DNA of 64,000 nt from Rhodobiaceae bacterium (GTDB lineage: Bacteria; Pseudomonadota; Alphaproteobacteria; Parvibaculales; Parvibaculaceae). The notes under the pieces are model-generated. The model had not been told where the DNA came from, ran no database searches, and saw nothing but the letters and a program-made list of their open reading frames with translations. Location of the stretch: positions 29,738 to 93,737 of the forward strand of contig JAAWWE010000015.1 in assembly GCA_021404525.1 (NCBI GenBank). The letters run 5' to 3'. Each line of letters begins with the position of its first letter. The stretch's first letter is position 1. Below, in pieces: positions 8,538-17,294 of the stretch. The position numbers and the translations under genes were made by a program.

Positions 8538-8876
8538 TTACTGTTCTTTTCGACTGGCTTTTTCTGCGTGACCAGAGGTTCCCTCGCGGCGCGCGAGCTC
8601 TGCATAAACCTCAGCAGGGTCAATGTCGAGGGCTGCCATCAGGACGAGCCAATGGTAAATCAGATCTGCAGATTCACTTACGACTGATTTTTTGTCGGAA
8701 GTGCTGCTTTCCATCGCAGCAATGACGGTCTCGACCGCTTCTTCGCCTAATTTTTGGGCGCATTTGCTCACGCCTTTTGAAAAAAGAGACGCAGTATAGG
8801 ACTTTTGCGGATCATCTCCCTTGCGATCGGAGATGACCGAAAAGAGGGCCTCGAGCTGGTGTATATCGGTGGCCAT
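8538..8876 (-). CDS. hisE: Phosphoribosyl-ATP pyrophosphatase
   Basis: HisE hydrolyses phosphoribosyl-ATP to phosphoribosyl-AMP, the second step of histidine synthesis. The 112-residue product carries the all-alpha NTP pyrophosphohydrolase pattern KLGEEAVETVIAA and ESADLIYHWLVLM, which supplies the acidic metal ligands. I set the start at the ATG at 8876 because GGGAGG lies about 8 nt upstream; an upstream in-frame start at 8954 adds 26 non-conserved residues. It is separated from hisF by two unrelated genes, so it probably has its own promoter in the 183-bp gap upstream. Confidence 0.94.
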   Translation of the reverse strand: MATDIHQLEALFSVISDRKGDDPQKSYTASLFSKGVSKCAQKLGEEAVETVIAAMESSTSDKKSVVSESADLIYHWLVLMAALDIDPAEVYAELARREGTSGHAEKASRKEQ

Positions 8877-9059
8877 GTTGTGGCCTCCCTGACTACGATG
8901 GGCGTATGCACGGCACTGAGCGAATATTGCATACAGACGAGCCACCGGTCGCATTCCTGGCTCCGGGGGCGCGCTTTCGTATCAGATTTGTGTACAAGAC
9001 GCCAGCACTCAGACAGGCGCAGAAAAGCAACGTTTTTTGAAGGTTAACGGCGGCGTTGG

Positions 9060-10124
9060 CTAGAGGCGGGTGACAATTCGCTCATCATCCAGCGCACCCT
9101 GCTTTGTTCCTTGCAAAAGGGTACCAGAGGTAATGGCGCCTCGCAGATCGGTGCCCCGCAAATCTGCTCCTTCGAGCATTGCATCGACGAGAATGGCTTC
9201 TTTCATGTCTGCGCCGACCAGGAAGGTTTCCCGTAGGTCTGTCTCGACCATGACGGCACGCGTAAAGTCTGCACCCGGAAGAAAATGACCGGCGAGGTTG
9301 AAACGCGTGAGATCAGTTTCAGAGAAGTCTGCACGCTTGCCTTGCAGCTTGTCGCTCTCAATCCAGAGTTTATGTTGGACAAGAATCTCAGCGAGTATGT
9401 CGCCTTGGGGTGGCCGTCCTGCGCGGCGCGACCGCATAAGGTTCGCTGAGCCTTCCGTTGCCTCATCAATGGCCGTTCTGGTCAGGTTGGCATCCAGCAG
9501 GTTGGCGCCCTGCATCTCTACTGAGGATAGGTTTGCGCCGTCGAAGGAACTGTCCCGTAGATCGGCTCCCGTTAGATTGACTCGATCGAGGCGAGCCCCC
9601 TGAAAGTCAGCGCCGGTGAGCTTGCAGGTGTCCATATCCGCTTTCAGCAAAGCGGCGTCTTTGAAGGAACAAGAGGGGTCGAACAGAATGCGGCCTTCCT
9701 CTCCCTGCACTTCGCCCCGACGCATGTCCGCGCCTTTTAAATTTGTGTTTGTCAGAATTGCAGCTTCGAACTTCGCCCCCCTCAGGTCTGCCCGTGCCAG
9801 GTTTGCGTTGGTCAGGTCCGTTCGATTAAGCAACGCGCCAAACAGGTTGGCGCGCGCGAGGTTGGCGTCTCTGAGAATGGTATCGGTGAAGTCGCACGCC
9901 GGGAGGTCAGCGTCTGACAGGTTGATGCCGGCGAGATCAAGTCCGCCCAGATCGCATGCCTTCAAAACGATACGCCTGCCGCCCTTCATACCCCGCAGGT
10001 AGCGTTCGTGATATTGAGCAAGGCGGGCTACGGCTGCCGCGCTTAGGCGGCGTCCAGAAATTTCCGCAGCTTGCGTACCTGTTCCCAACGTGCGCCGCGC
10101 AGGCACGGTTTTCACAGCAGACAT
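9060..10124 (-). CDS. Pentapeptide-repeat protein
   Basis: A 354-residue protein built largely of A(D/N)LXX pentapeptide repeats, which fold into a right-handed quadrilateral beta-helix. Repeats run from about residue 57 to 220 and again from about 275 to 340, separated by a helical insert containing LAEILVQHKLWIES, a spacer seen in many alphaproteobacterial members. The first 40 residues are basic and alanine-rich, with no signal peptide or membrane segment, so it is probably cytoplasmic. Function is unknown; a DNA-gyrase-protecting role, known for Qnr/MfpA, should not be assumed. It lies between the CYTH-CHAD gene and hisE, on the same strand. Confidence 0.85.
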   Translation of the reverse strand: MSAVKTVPARRTLGTGTQAAEISGRRLSAAAVARLAQYHERYLRGMKGGRRIVLKACDLGGLDLAGINLSDADLPACDFTDTILRDANLARANLFGALLNRTDLTNANLARADLRGAKFEAAILTNTNLKGADMRRGEVQGEEGRILFDPSCSFKDAALLKADMDTCKLTGADFQGARLDRVNLTGADLRDSSFDGANLSSVEMQGANLLDANLTRTAIDEATEGSANLMRSRRAGRPPQGDILAEILVQHKLWIESDKLQGKRADFSETDLTRFNLAGHFLPGADFTRAVMVETDLRETFLVGADMKEAILVDAMLEGADLRGTDLRGAITSGTLLQGTKQGALDDERIVTRL

Positions 10125-10254
10125 GTCATTCCCTTACGGTCGAACGGTGTCGTCATTGATCGCTGACTTTAAGACTAAATGTCTTCAAGCCACGCAAAGG
10201 AAAAGGGTGCGTTTTGAGTTCTATTCAAATCAAAGGTCGATAAAGTTTTATCGA

Positions 10255-11877
10255 TTACGTGCGCCAGAATGGCGCTGCGGCGCGGAACGCGCCCCAGGCA
10301 TCCGCCGCATCTTGCCAATGCGTTTCAGCCTGTGCGCCATGCCAACCCAGGACACGCCCCCCACCCGTCGCGATGGCGAGCTGATTGGGCGTGTCAGCCG
10401 ATTTATCAATCAGGCTACGAACGATTTCTTCTGCAACCGCCAGGTCGTTGAGGCTGCCGAAAACATCCTGGAGGGCGCTCAACCTTTTGATCTGTTTGGA
10501 AACAGGTTTCTTTGGATAGAGGGACGCGAAAAATCCAACCGCATATTTTAGGCTTTTCAGGCGTTTGCGAAGCTCGTGGCGTTCGGTGAGGCTGAGGCTG
10601 TCAATATGATCGCCCAATGACTTTGCCTTTTTCAGTCGTTTGGTCAGAGCTCTTTCCGCAAATTTTCGGGCGGGCATGGCGAGCATCATGGCCATAGACG
10701 GGTCCTGCTCAGCCCGCTTGAGCCAACTTTTTTCTTCAATGTGCAAAGCGAGAGAAAGACAGGTGCGGGTGAACTCAATGGACGACACTGCGCGCAAACC
10801 TTCGTCCCAAGCGGTGATCTGCTCGAGGGTGGCTGCACGGTCGAGCACTTTGATACTCTCTTCACCGCTTTCTTTGAGTGGGGCGACGAGTTCGCCGCGA
10901 AACACGTCATAGTCTCGGGCAACGCCCAACAGCCCCGCGAGCCTGCGTGCTTTGGCATTCACTTCCTGCATCATGGCCTTGTCGAGGACGGGGGCAAATA
11001 CGGCCAAGGCTGCCCGCAGGCGCCGGAGTCCGACCCGCATCTGATGCAGCGCTTCCTCATCGGCGGTTTCCACCAGAGCCGGTTCATTCGACACAATGTG
11101 TGCAAGACAGTGGCGCAGGACCTGATCTAGCGCCTGCTCAACAGTCGCTTTCTTTGGAAGGTGAACAAATTCGCCTTTGACCGATTTGGGGCCAAGAGCG
11201 TTTGCCAGCGCGTAACCGCGCTCCCCTTTTGTGCGCACGCCAATTCGCACCGGCACCGTTTCGGTGAGCTGCAGCGCGAGGCGATAGAGGGAGGCGGGAT
11301 CCCCCTTTTTGAGTTCTAGTTCGAGCTCGCTCACCCGGGTTTCGCGGCGTCCTGCACGAATGAAGCCTCGGTCGAGCGCAAGCTCAATGGAATCACCGGC
11401 ATCGGTTTTGAGCATGCCGATGGTCCGGTCCACGTCGGTCACAAAAAGCGGCTCGACGCTGTTTCCATTCAGGAGTGTCTGAAGGCTTTTTTTCAGATCC
11501 GGCGGCAGGCGGTTGAAGTCTGGGGTGGTGCGGGTTTTTGGGATACGGCTTTCAAATTCCGCCCGCCCTGCGGCCAGGCTACCAAAGGCTTTTTTGCCTT
11601 TGAGGGTCTGAATGAGACGGCCGTCTTCGTCCCGCAAACGAAGCACAACGCCTTTTTGGCGAAGCGCATTGGCGGGACTGTCGAAATAGGTGGCTTTGAG
11701 CTTTTTGGTGCCTTTGGAGGCAAAATCAGCATCAGCAAAGGGCTCACAGCCCGGCAGTTGTGCCAGGGCCTTTTCATCCAGCGTGAGTTTGAGCTCTATC
11801 TCCTGGCCCACTGGCCTGCACCCTGCCGCGTTTTGTCCAGCGCTGTCCGGAGTTCTGTCGCCTTGGTTCAGCTCCAA
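10255..11877 (-). CDS. CYTH-CHAD domain protein
   Basis: A 540-residue fusion. The N-terminal CYTH (triphosphate tunnel metalloenzyme) domain has the ExExK signature EIELK near residue 26 and covers roughly residues 24-220. The C-terminal CHAD domain (about 245-530) shows the conserved HQMRVGLRRLRAAL helix and HELRKRLKSLKYAVGFF. Family members hydrolyse inorganic triphosphate (CYTH) or bind polyphosphate granules (CHAD), so a link to polyphosphate is probable. The start is uncertain: the TTG at 11877 gives the full frame, while a GTG at 11811 begins closer to the CYTH domain. It lies 72 nt after hisF on the same strand, an unexpected neighbour for a his gene. Confidence 0.88.
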   Translation of the reverse strand: MELNQGDRTPDSAGQNAAGCRPVGQEIELKLTLDEKALAQLPGCEPFADADFASKGTKKLKATYFDSPANALRQKGVVLRLRDEDGRLIQTLKGKKAFGSLAAGRAEFESRIPKTRTTPDFNRLPPDLKKSLQTLLNGNSVEPLFVTDVDRTIGMLKTDAGDSIELALDRGFIRAGRRETRVSELELELKKGDPASLYRLALQLTETVPVRIGVRTKGERGYALANALGPKSVKGEFVHLPKKATVEQALDQVLRHCLAHIVSNEPALVETADEEALHQMRVGLRRLRAALAVFAPVLDKAMMQEVNAKARRLAGLLGVARDYDVFRGELVAPLKESGEESIKVLDRAATLEQITAWDEGLRAVSSIEFTRTCLSLALHIEEKSWLKRAEQDPSMAMMLAMPARKFAERALTKRLKKAKSLGDHIDSLSLTERHELRKRLKSLKYAVGFFASLYPKKPVSKQIKRLSALQDVFGSLNDLAVAEEIVRSLIDKSADTPNQLAIATGGGRVLGWHGAQAETHWQDAADAWGAFRAAAPFWRT

Positions 11878-11949
11878 AAGTATTCACCGGATAGGACCCC
11901 GTGTAAATCGCTGAATCGCCGCAGCCCATCGGTTGAAGGTCAGAAATGG

Positions 11950-12720
11950 CTAGAGACGAACTGGTATCTCTTTGGCAGCCATATGGGCCTTGGCTTCGCC
12001 AATGGTGTAGGTGCCAAAATGGAAAATGGAGGCCGCCAGAACCGCACTGGCATGGCCCTCCGTCACGCCTTCGGCCAGGTGATCGAGCGTTCCAACCCCG
12101 CCACTTGCGATGACGGGGACACTCACAGCGTCAGCAATGGTGCGGGTGAGTTCTGTATCAAAGCCTTCCTTGGTGCCGTCCCGGTCCATGGACGTGAGCA
12201 GGATCTCCCCTGCCCCGAGGGCCACCATTTTTTTGGCGTATTCCACCGCGTCAAGGCCTGTCTCTTTTCGTCCGCCATGGGTGAAAACCTCCCAGCGCGG
12301 TGTTTGCCCAGGCTCGGAGACCCGTTTGGCGTCAACAGCCACCACAATGCATTGGGACCCGAACTTCTCAGCAGCTTCACGCACAAAATCCGGGTTGTGG
12401 ACGGCTGCTGTCATGATCGAGACCTTGTCGGCGCCAGCGAGCAGCAATTGGCGAACATCCTCAATGGTGCGGACACCGCCACCGACGGTGAGCGGCATGA
12501 AGCACTCTTCAGCTGTGTGACGCACCACATCAAACAGGATGGAACGATCTTCATGGGACGCTGTGATGTCGAGAAAGCAGAGCTCATCGGCACCGGCGGC
12601 ATCATAGGCCCGAGCGGCCTCTACGGGATCGCCCGCGTCGACCAGATCAACAAAGTTCACCCCCTTCACCACGCGGCCATCTTTCACATCAAGACAGGGG
12701 ATCACTCGGGCCTTGAGCAT
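11950..12720 (-). CDS. hisF: Imidazole glycerol phosphate synthase, cyclase subunit
   Basis: HisF, with HisH, converts PRFAR and ammonia to imidazole glycerol phosphate and AICAR. The 256-residue TIM barrel begins [19 protein letters not shown], containing the catalytic Asp11, and has the phosphate-binding GGGVRT and IASGGVG motifs. Length is typical. Its ATG overlaps the hisA stop by one base (TGATG), so translation is coupled. It is the last clear his gene before the CYTH-CHAD insertion. Confidence 0.97.
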   Translation of the reverse strand: MLKARVIPCLDVKDGRVVKGVNFVDLVDAGDPVEAARAYDAAGADELCFLDITASHEDRSILFDVVRHTAEECFMPLTVGGGVRTIEDVRQLLLAGADKVSIMTAAVHNPDFVREAAEKFGSQCIVVAVDAKRVSEPGQTPRWEVFTHGGRKETGLDAVEYAKKMVALGAGEILLTSMDRDGTKEGFDTELTRTIADAVSVPVIASGGVGTLDHLAEGVTEGHASAVLAASIFHFGTYTIGEAKAHMAAKEIPVRL

Positions 12721-13490
12721 CAGACTGCTCCTTTGAGAAGCGCAATCGCTTCTGCTGGATCAAGACGGCCATCGTAGAGCGCGCGGCCGGAAATGGCGCC
12801 TTCAAGCCCTGCGCAATCCGCAGCGATCAAGGCCTTGATGTCATCGATGGTGGACAGGCCACCACTTGCAATCACCGGTATTGAAATCGCCTCTGCAAGA
12901 GAGACAGTTGAGTCCAAGTTCAAACCTTCCAACACGCCGTCGCGATCAATGTCGGTATAGATAATGGCGGCCACACCTGCATCTTCAAACTGTTTGGCCA
13001 TTTCTAGAACCGTGAGGTCTGAGACTTCGGCCCAGCCTTCCACGGCCACCTTGCCGCCCTTGGCATCCAGCCCCACGGCAATCTGGCCGGGAAAGCGTTT
13101 GCAGGCCTCGCGCACAAGGTCCGGGTCCTTTACGGCTGCGGTGCCAATGATCACGCGGGCGATCCCTTTGGTGAGCCACATCTCAATGGTGGCGAGATCG
13201 CGAATGCCGCCGCCGAGCTGCGCTGGAATTGTGATTTCTTTCAGGATGGCGTCGACCGCGCTGGCATTGACCGGTTTGCCCTCAAAGGCCCCGTTCAAAT
13301 CCACCAGATGGAGATAGTCAAAGCCTGCATCCTGAAAGGCGCGGGCCTGCGCTGCCGGATTGTCATTGAAGACGGTTGCTTCTTCCATGAGCCCGCGGAC
13401 CAGACGCACGCATTCGCCGTCTTTTAAGTCGATCGCAGGAAACAGAGTCAAAGGGGTCTTGGAGGAACACATGATGCTTAGGGTTTCCAT
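12720..13490 (-). CDS. hisA: Phosphoribosylformimino-5-aminoimidazole carboxamide ribotide isomerase
   Basis: HisA isomerises ProFAR to PRFAR, the step before HisHF. The product is a TIM barrel starting [18 protein letters not shown], with GGGIRD, the catalytic-side IYTDIDRDG, and IASGGLS phosphate-binding motifs. Two starts are possible: ATG at 13490 (256 residues), which overlaps the end of hisH by 13 nt, or ATG at 13472 (250 residues), 5 nt after the hisH stop. The shorter version is nearer the usual family length; neither has a strong ribosome-binding site. The stop overlaps the hisF start. Confidence 0.95.
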   Translation of the reverse strand: METLSIMCSSKTPLTLFPAIDLKDGECVRLVRGLMEEATVFNDNPAAQARAFQDAGFDYLHLVDLNGAFEGKPVNASAVDAILKEITIPAQLGGGIRDLATIEMWLTKGIARVIIGTAAVKDPDLVREACKRFPGQIAVGLDAKGGKVAVEGWAEVSDLTVLEMAKQFEDAGVAAIIYTDIDRDGVLEGLNLDSTVSLAEAISIPVIASGGLSTIDDIKALIAADCAGLEGAISGRALYDGRLDPAEAIALLKGAV

Positions 13491-14116
13491 TGGAGAAAGT
13501 TTCGGATGAGAGCGAGGCCCAGTGCCTGGCTCTTTTCCGGGTGGAACTGGGTGCCCACCATATTATCGCGGGCAACAGCGGCGGTAACCGGGCCACCATA
13601 ATCGGTGCGCGCGATCACATCGCCCTCATCTGCTGGCTGCAAATGATAGGAGTGCACAAAATAGGCATGGCTAACCGGCAGGTCCGCAAGCACAGGGTGC
13701 GGCTTTGTGATCTCTAGCTCATTCCAGCCCATGTGGGGGATTTTGAGGCTGGTGTCGCTGGGCTTCATTTCAACCACGTCACCGGCAATCCAGCTGAGAC
13801 CTTTATGTTCCCCGTGCTCCAGACCGCGTGTCGCCATCAATTGCATGCCGACACAGATGCCCAGAAACGGTCGCGCTTGTTTATGAACGGCTTCTTCCAG
13901 CGCTTCGGCAAGACCGGGCACGGCATCAAGCCCCCGCCTGCAGTCCCCAAAAGCACCCACGCCCGGCAAGACAATACGGTCGGCGGCGCGAACCACGTTG
14001 GCGTCCCCGCTCACCTCTATTTCCATAGAGAGCCCGAGTTCATGGGCGGAGCGCTCAAACGCTTTTTCAGCGGAGCGAAGGTTGCCGGAGCCATAATCGA
14101 TAATGACTGTTTTCAT
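13478..14116 (-). CDS. hisH: Imidazole glycerol phosphate synthase, glutaminase subunit
   Basis: HisH releases ammonia from glutamine and channels it to HisF. The 212-residue class I glutamine amidotransferase has the nucleophile motif GICVGMQLM and the His-Glu part of the catalytic triad in QFHPEKSQ. It also has the oxyanion-side [10 protein letters not shown] motif. Its 3' end may overlap hisA by 13 nt. The 46-bp gap in front of it carries the third copy of the TGGAGTG-GACTCTAGT motif. Confidence 0.96.
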   Translation of the reverse strand: MKTVIIDYGSGNLRSAEKAFERSAHELGLSMEIEVSGDANVVRAADRIVLPGVGAFGDCRRGLDAVPGLAEALEEAVHKQARPFLGICVGMQLMATRGLEHGEHKGLSWIAGDVVEMKPSDTSLKIPHMGWNELEITKPHPVLADLPVSHAYFVHSYHLQPADEGDVIARTDYGGPVTAAVARDNMVGTQFHPEKSQALGLALIRNFLQWKP

Positions 14117-14129
14117 GAGGTTGGCTTCA

Positions 14130-14146
14130 TGGAGTGGGACTCTAGT
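14130..14146 (+). repeat. Short intergenic motif TGGAGTGGGACTCTAGT (copy 3)
   Basis: Third copy of the 17-bp motif seen at 3729 and 3808, identical to copy 1 except at one position. It lies in the short DUF2628-hisH gap, 14 bp upstream of the hisH start. A regulatory or methylation-linked role is possible but unproven. Confidence 0.5.
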
Positions 14147-14162
14147 TTCTTAACTCAAAGAC

Positions 14163-14750
14163 TTAGTTGAGTGATGGGGGTTTCGGAAAGAGACCAAGGA
14201 CTTCTTCCGCAGGCGCAGCCGGCTGAGGCTGTTCCTCCGTCTGCGCAGACTGCTTCGGCCAGACAGGGGCTTTTGGTTTGGTATAGGCCGTCGCCTGCCC
14301 GGCTCCGACAGTCCCCAGATCCGAGCCACTTCTGTCCAGGACAGCACTGGTGACCGGATGATCAGAACCCTGAGGTAGAGCATGACTCCAGTTCGCAAAA
14401 AAGCGGGCTTCGGCTTCTTCTTCATCACTCCCATGAGTAATGGCAATCGTCTGATAGCCTTTGCGGGCAAGCGCCAGACGGCGCAGGTCATTTGCCTCCA
14501 GAGCGGCGATCAGCTGCAGTCCAAAACCTAAGAGGACGGTCACGTTTTCCTGGAAGCCGACCGCGGCGCCTGCCAGGGCGATCAGGATCGACAGGCCAAA
14601 ATAGGCGGCCCCCTCCCACCACATGCGGTGATAGAGAAACCAGATCAACGGAGACACAATCGCCCAGCGGGCCATGCCTTCCTTTACAAGACGCACATGG
14701 TCCTCCGCTCGCGGGAGCGAAGCATTGGCATGAACCGTAAAGGTGCGCAT
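14163..14750 (-). CDS. DUF2628 domain membrane protein of his operon
   Basis: A 195-residue protein with an N-terminal cytoplasmic stretch, then GMARWAIVSPLIWFLYHRMWW and two further hydrophobic helices, the DUF2628 pattern. The C-terminal third is proline/glutamine-rich and probably disordered. The gene is a recurring passenger between hisB and hisH in alphaproteobacterial his operons, which is the case here. No enzymatic role in histidine synthesis is known and no catalytic motif is visible. Confidence 0.82.
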   Translation of the reverse strand: MRTFTVHANASLPRAEDHVRLVKEGMARWAIVSPLIWFLYHRMWWEGAAYFGLSILIALAGAAVGFQENVTVLLGFGLQLIAALEANDLRRLALARKGYQTIAITHGSDEEEAEARFFANWSHALPQGSDHPVTSAVLDRSGSDLGTVGAGQATAYTKPKAPVWPKQSAQTEEQPQPAAPAEEVLGLFPKPPSLN

Positions 14751-14882
14751 CGATAGCGTCCGTTGACTAGGTTGGTTGGCGTTTGGCCGACAGTAAGGCG
14801 GCCCGGTCAGGAACCTTCCTTCATGTGGGGTTCTTTAGGACAAGCACCAGAAAAAAGCCAGCAGCTTGGCCGCACCAAAAGC

Positions 14883-15503
14883 CTAGCTTCCAATAACGCC
14901 TTTGGTAGACGGCACCACGTCAGCCGTGCGCGGGTCGATTTCCACCGCCGCACGGAGCGCCCGGGCAAGCGCCTTAAAGCAGCTCTCCACAATATGGTGG
15001 GTGTTCTCCCCATAGAGGTTTTCCATATGGAGCGTGATGCCGGCGGCCTGTGCAAAGGCCTGGAACCATTCTTTGAAGAGTTCCGTGTCCATTTCGCCAA
15101 GTTTTGGCCGTGGAAGCTCCACCCGCCAAATAAGATAGGGCCGTCCGGAGACATCGATGGCGCAGCGGGTCAGCGTCTCATCCATGGGGATCAGCGCGTT
15201 GGAATAGCGTTTGATGCCTTTGAAATCACCCAATGCCTGGCGGACCGCCTCACCGACGACGATGCCGCTGTCTTCGGTGGTGTGGTGCATATCAATATGC
15301 AGATCGCCGTCGACCCGAACTTTTAGGTCGATCAGAGAGTGTCGGGACAACTGTTCCAGCATGTGGTCGAGAAAGCCAATGCCGGTATCAATGTCGTAGA
15401 TGCCATTGCCATCCAGATCGAGCGAGACAAAGACTTCTGTTTCTTTGGTCTTGCGCTCAACGGTGGCGACGCGGCCCGAACTATCCAGGGGCTCAACAGA
15501 CAT
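14883..15503 (-). CDS. hisB: Imidazoleglycerol-phosphate dehydratase
   Basis: HisB dehydrates imidazole glycerol phosphate to imidazole acetol phosphate. The 206-residue product has the paired metal-binding motifs [10 protein letters not shown] and [18 protein letters not shown] and the [11 protein letters not shown] segment. It is the single-function form, without the phosphatase domain found in E. coli. It is the first gene of the minus-strand his run; the 372-bp region upstream probably contains the operon promoter and a TTAA-N7-TTAA element. Confidence 0.96.
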   Translation of the reverse strand: MSVEPLDSSGRVATVERKTKETEVFVSLDLDGNGIYDIDTGIGFLDHMLEQLSRHSLIDLKVRVDGDLHIDMHHTTEDSGIVVGEAVRQALGDFKGIKRYSNALIPMDETLTRCAIDVSGRPYLIWRVELPRPKLGEMDTELFKEWFQAFAQAAGITLHMENLYGENTHHIVESCFKALARALRAAVEIDPRTADVVPSTKGVIGS

Positions 15504-15640
15504 TTGGTCTTCCTCAATTCGTAGGGCGGGCTCAGTTCAACAGACAGAACCGGCGCAATCGCGGGCGTTCTAACAGGTTCCGCAGGTGCCTGCCAGCCGC
15601 GTCTGGCACTTCATCTGATCAAACAGTAGAAAGCCTATGC

Positions 15641-15655
15641 TTAACAAGGGCTTAA
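15641..15655. promoter_or_regulatory. CtrA-type box TTAA-N7-TTAA
   Basis: The sequence TTAACAAGGGCTTAA fits the consensus of the alphaproteobacterial cell-cycle regulator CtrA exactly. It lies 138 bp upstream of the hisB start. A further TTAAC begins 7 bp downstream. Binding is inferred from the match only. Confidence 0.4.
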
Positions 15656-15787
15656 CGCGCGTTAACCGGTTTTCGTCTCAAAAGCCCGGTAAGGCCGTTA
15701 ACCCTGCCCATCTGTTAATGTGACATGTCAGGGATGTTGTCCAAGTCACTATAGTTAACCAATTGTGAATCCAGCGCTGAGATCAAA

Positions 15788-15804
15788 ATTCGCTATGGAC
15801 TCAT
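15788..15804 (+). repeat. Motif ATTCGCTATGGACTCAT (copy 1)
   Basis: First of three intergenic copies of a 17-bp motif ending in GGACTCAT (others at 17259 and 21036). It contains the GANTC site GACTC. Function unknown. Confidence 0.45.
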
Positions 15805-15875
15805 ATACTTATGCCGTCTTTTTGAGATATAGGCGTTAAGGATTGAATCTTTTGGTCATACACGTTCTGGGCAGA

Positions 15876-16496
15876 TTAGGCAGCGATCGCTTTTTGGCAG
15901 GCGTCGCGCGCTTTCAAGCGGCTTAAATAGGCGGCCGTCTTGGGATACTTGTCTTCAAGGGGATAGAGATGGCTCATGAGATCCAGGGAATATCCGGTCA
16001 TGATGTCGGCGGCGGTGAATCCTGTTCCCACCAAAAACTCGCGATCAGCGAGTCGCTGCTCTACTGCCTGAAGGGCCGCCTTGGCCTTCTTCTCTCCATC
16101 CGCGGCAATGGCGCCGACCTCTTCCTCCCCTTCGATAACAGCGTTCACCAGTTTCATGGTGCGCATGAAACCGAGGGGGCGTGACAGGGTGGCTTCGGCA
16201 AACCAGGACCATTGGAGATATTCCGCGCTCTCTGGCGTCCCTTTTTCAGGACGCAATCTGCCCTCGCCATAGCGGTCCAGAATGAACTCCAGCATGGCGC
16301 CGGACTCAAACATGGCGACATCACCATCGGTGAGGGCCGGAACTTTTCCCGCGGGGCTAATAGAGCGCCACTCCAAACTGTCTCTATAGGCAGATGAGAA
16401 ATCGATGGGCACGATTTCAAAATCCAGGTCGAGCTCAAAACAAAGCCAGATAGGTCGAACCGACCGTGTCCCGGCCACGTGATAGATCTTGAGCAT
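15876..16496 (-). CDS. Glutathione S-transferase family protein
   Basis: A 206-residue protein with the thioredoxin-like N-terminal domain of GSTs, including AGKVPALTDGDVAMFESGAM (cis-proline VPAL and the glutathione gamma-glutamyl-binding ES pair at about residues 50-68), followed by an all-helical C-terminal domain with the GFTAADIMTGY N-capping region. Substrate is unknown. It runs in the same direction as the TetR gene 64 bp upstream and could be in its transcription unit. Confidence 0.88.
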   Translation of the reverse strand: MLKIYHVAGTRSVRPIWLCFELDLDFEIVPIDFSSAYRDSLEWRSISPAGKVPALTDGDVAMFESGAMLEFILDRYGEGRLRPEKGTPESAEYLQWSWFAEATLSRPLGFMRTMKLVNAVIEGEEEVGAIAADGEKKAKAALQAVEQRLADREFLVGTGFTAADIMTGYSLDLMSHLYPLEDKYPKTAAYLSRLKARDACQKAIAA

Positions 16497-16559
16497 CTCC
16501 GTCCCTTTGGTTGGGTGCTTCGTGACTTTGCTCGGCTTTTTTTCTCTTACTTCTTGCGC

Positions 16560-17144
16560 TTACTTTTTTCTGGGCCAATCGGCGAGCAATCGCTCTGCCG
16601 CATTTTTCGCATCCAGCGCAGGTTTTGACGCCCCTTGAATTTGCGCGAGCGCGATCGCTCCTTCTTTGAGAAGGGTCAGTTGCCGAGCAAGGAGCCGCGG
16701 CTTCTTAAAGCGCTCCAGCTCTGCAGCGGCTGCCACCATCTCAACGAAGGCCTGTTTCGCATCGGCGGCGGCCACATGCACCGGGTCTGTGGGATGAGGG
16801 AATTCGCCAGATGCCCGCACAAAAAGACAGCCGGAAAACTTCCCCAAGGGGGAGCGGTCCTCGAACCAAGCCTCCAGCGCGTCAAAAATCGCCAAAAGCC
16901 GCCCTTTCCCCTTTAATTTGGGATCGGCCAGCACGTCACGGAACCAGCCGTTCACCGCTTTTTCCCGTGCCTCCAAGACGCCCAGAATGAGCGCATTTTT
17001 CGAGGGAAAATGCCGGTAGAGGGTCATTTTTGCGAGGTTTCCCTCGCTCAGGATCCGTTCGATCCCCACAGCATGAAACCCTTCAGCGTTAAAAAGCGTC
17101 TGGGCGGTCTCAATCAGGTCGTTGCGGCGCGAAGGACGCGGCAT
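16560..17144 (-). CDS. TetR family transcriptional regulator
   Basis: A 194-residue regulator with the N-terminal helix-turn-helix ending LAKMTLYRHFPSK and a C-terminal domain containing FSGCLFVRASGEFP, the pattern of the YxaF/LmrA-like TetR group. I chose the ATG at 17144 because AAGGAG lies 9 nt upstream; a start at 17174 adds 10 residues with no site. It is divergent from the HPP gene, and the 150-bp gap holds a perfect AGACCA-AA-TGGTCT inverted repeat. It probably represses itself and possibly the HPP gene and the GST gene. Confidence 0.88.
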   Translation of the reverse strand: MPRPSRRNDLIETAQTLFNAEGFHAVGIERILSEGNLAKMTLYRHFPSKNALILGVLEAREKAVNGWFRDVLADPKLKGKGRLLAIFDALEAWFEDRSPLGKFSGCLFVRASGEFPHPTDPVHVAAADAKQAFVEMVAAAAELERFKKPRLLARQLTLLKEGAIALAQIQGASKPALDAKNAAERLLADWPRKK

Positions 17145-17210
17145 GGGGGAACTCCTTGGTGGCGAACGGCTCAAACTGCCATAGGCAGTCTAGCCCGAAA
17201 ACATTAAATG

Positions 17211-17224
17211 AGACCAAATGGTCT
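17211..17224. promoter_or_regulatory. Palindrome AGACCA-AA-TGGTCT, probable TetR operator
   Basis: Perfect 6-bp arms with a 2-bp spacer, located between the divergent tetR (start 17144) and HPP (start 17295) genes, 67 bp from the regulator start. The AGACC/GGTCT arms resemble those of LmrA/YxaF-type operators. Binding is inferred. Confidence 0.55.
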
Positions 17225-17258
17225 TGTATGCTCAGTGCGAGTCTCCATATGCTCAGAA

Positions 17259-17275
17259 ATTCGCAACGGACTCAT
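17259..17275 (+). repeat. Motif ATTCGCAACGGACTCAT (copy 2)
   Basis: Second copy of the 17-bp GACTC-containing motif, 20 bp upstream of the HPP gene start, differing from copy 1 at two positions. Confidence 0.45.
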
Positions 17276-17294
17276 TCTTTTGAAGAAGGCAGAT

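Larger units (their letters stand above)
15504..15875. other. Gene-free region upstream of hisB
   Basis: No coding frame is convincing in these 372 bp. The region holds a TTAA-N7-TTAA element (15641-15655), several further TTAA tetramers, three GANTC sites (15767, 15798, 15845) and one copy of the ATTCGC-GGACTCAT motif (15788). It most likely carries the hisB promoter; the GST gene ends at its right border. Confidence 0.6.

Noticed and set aside
9060..10124. Qnr/MfpA-like quinolone-protection protein
   Set aside because: Pentapeptide repeats are shared, but the interrupted layout and his-cluster context do not match Qnr proteins.
11656..12777. A 373-residue open frame on the plus strand
   Set aside because: It runs antisense to the CYTH-CHAD and hisF genes, which have clear domains; it shows no family features.
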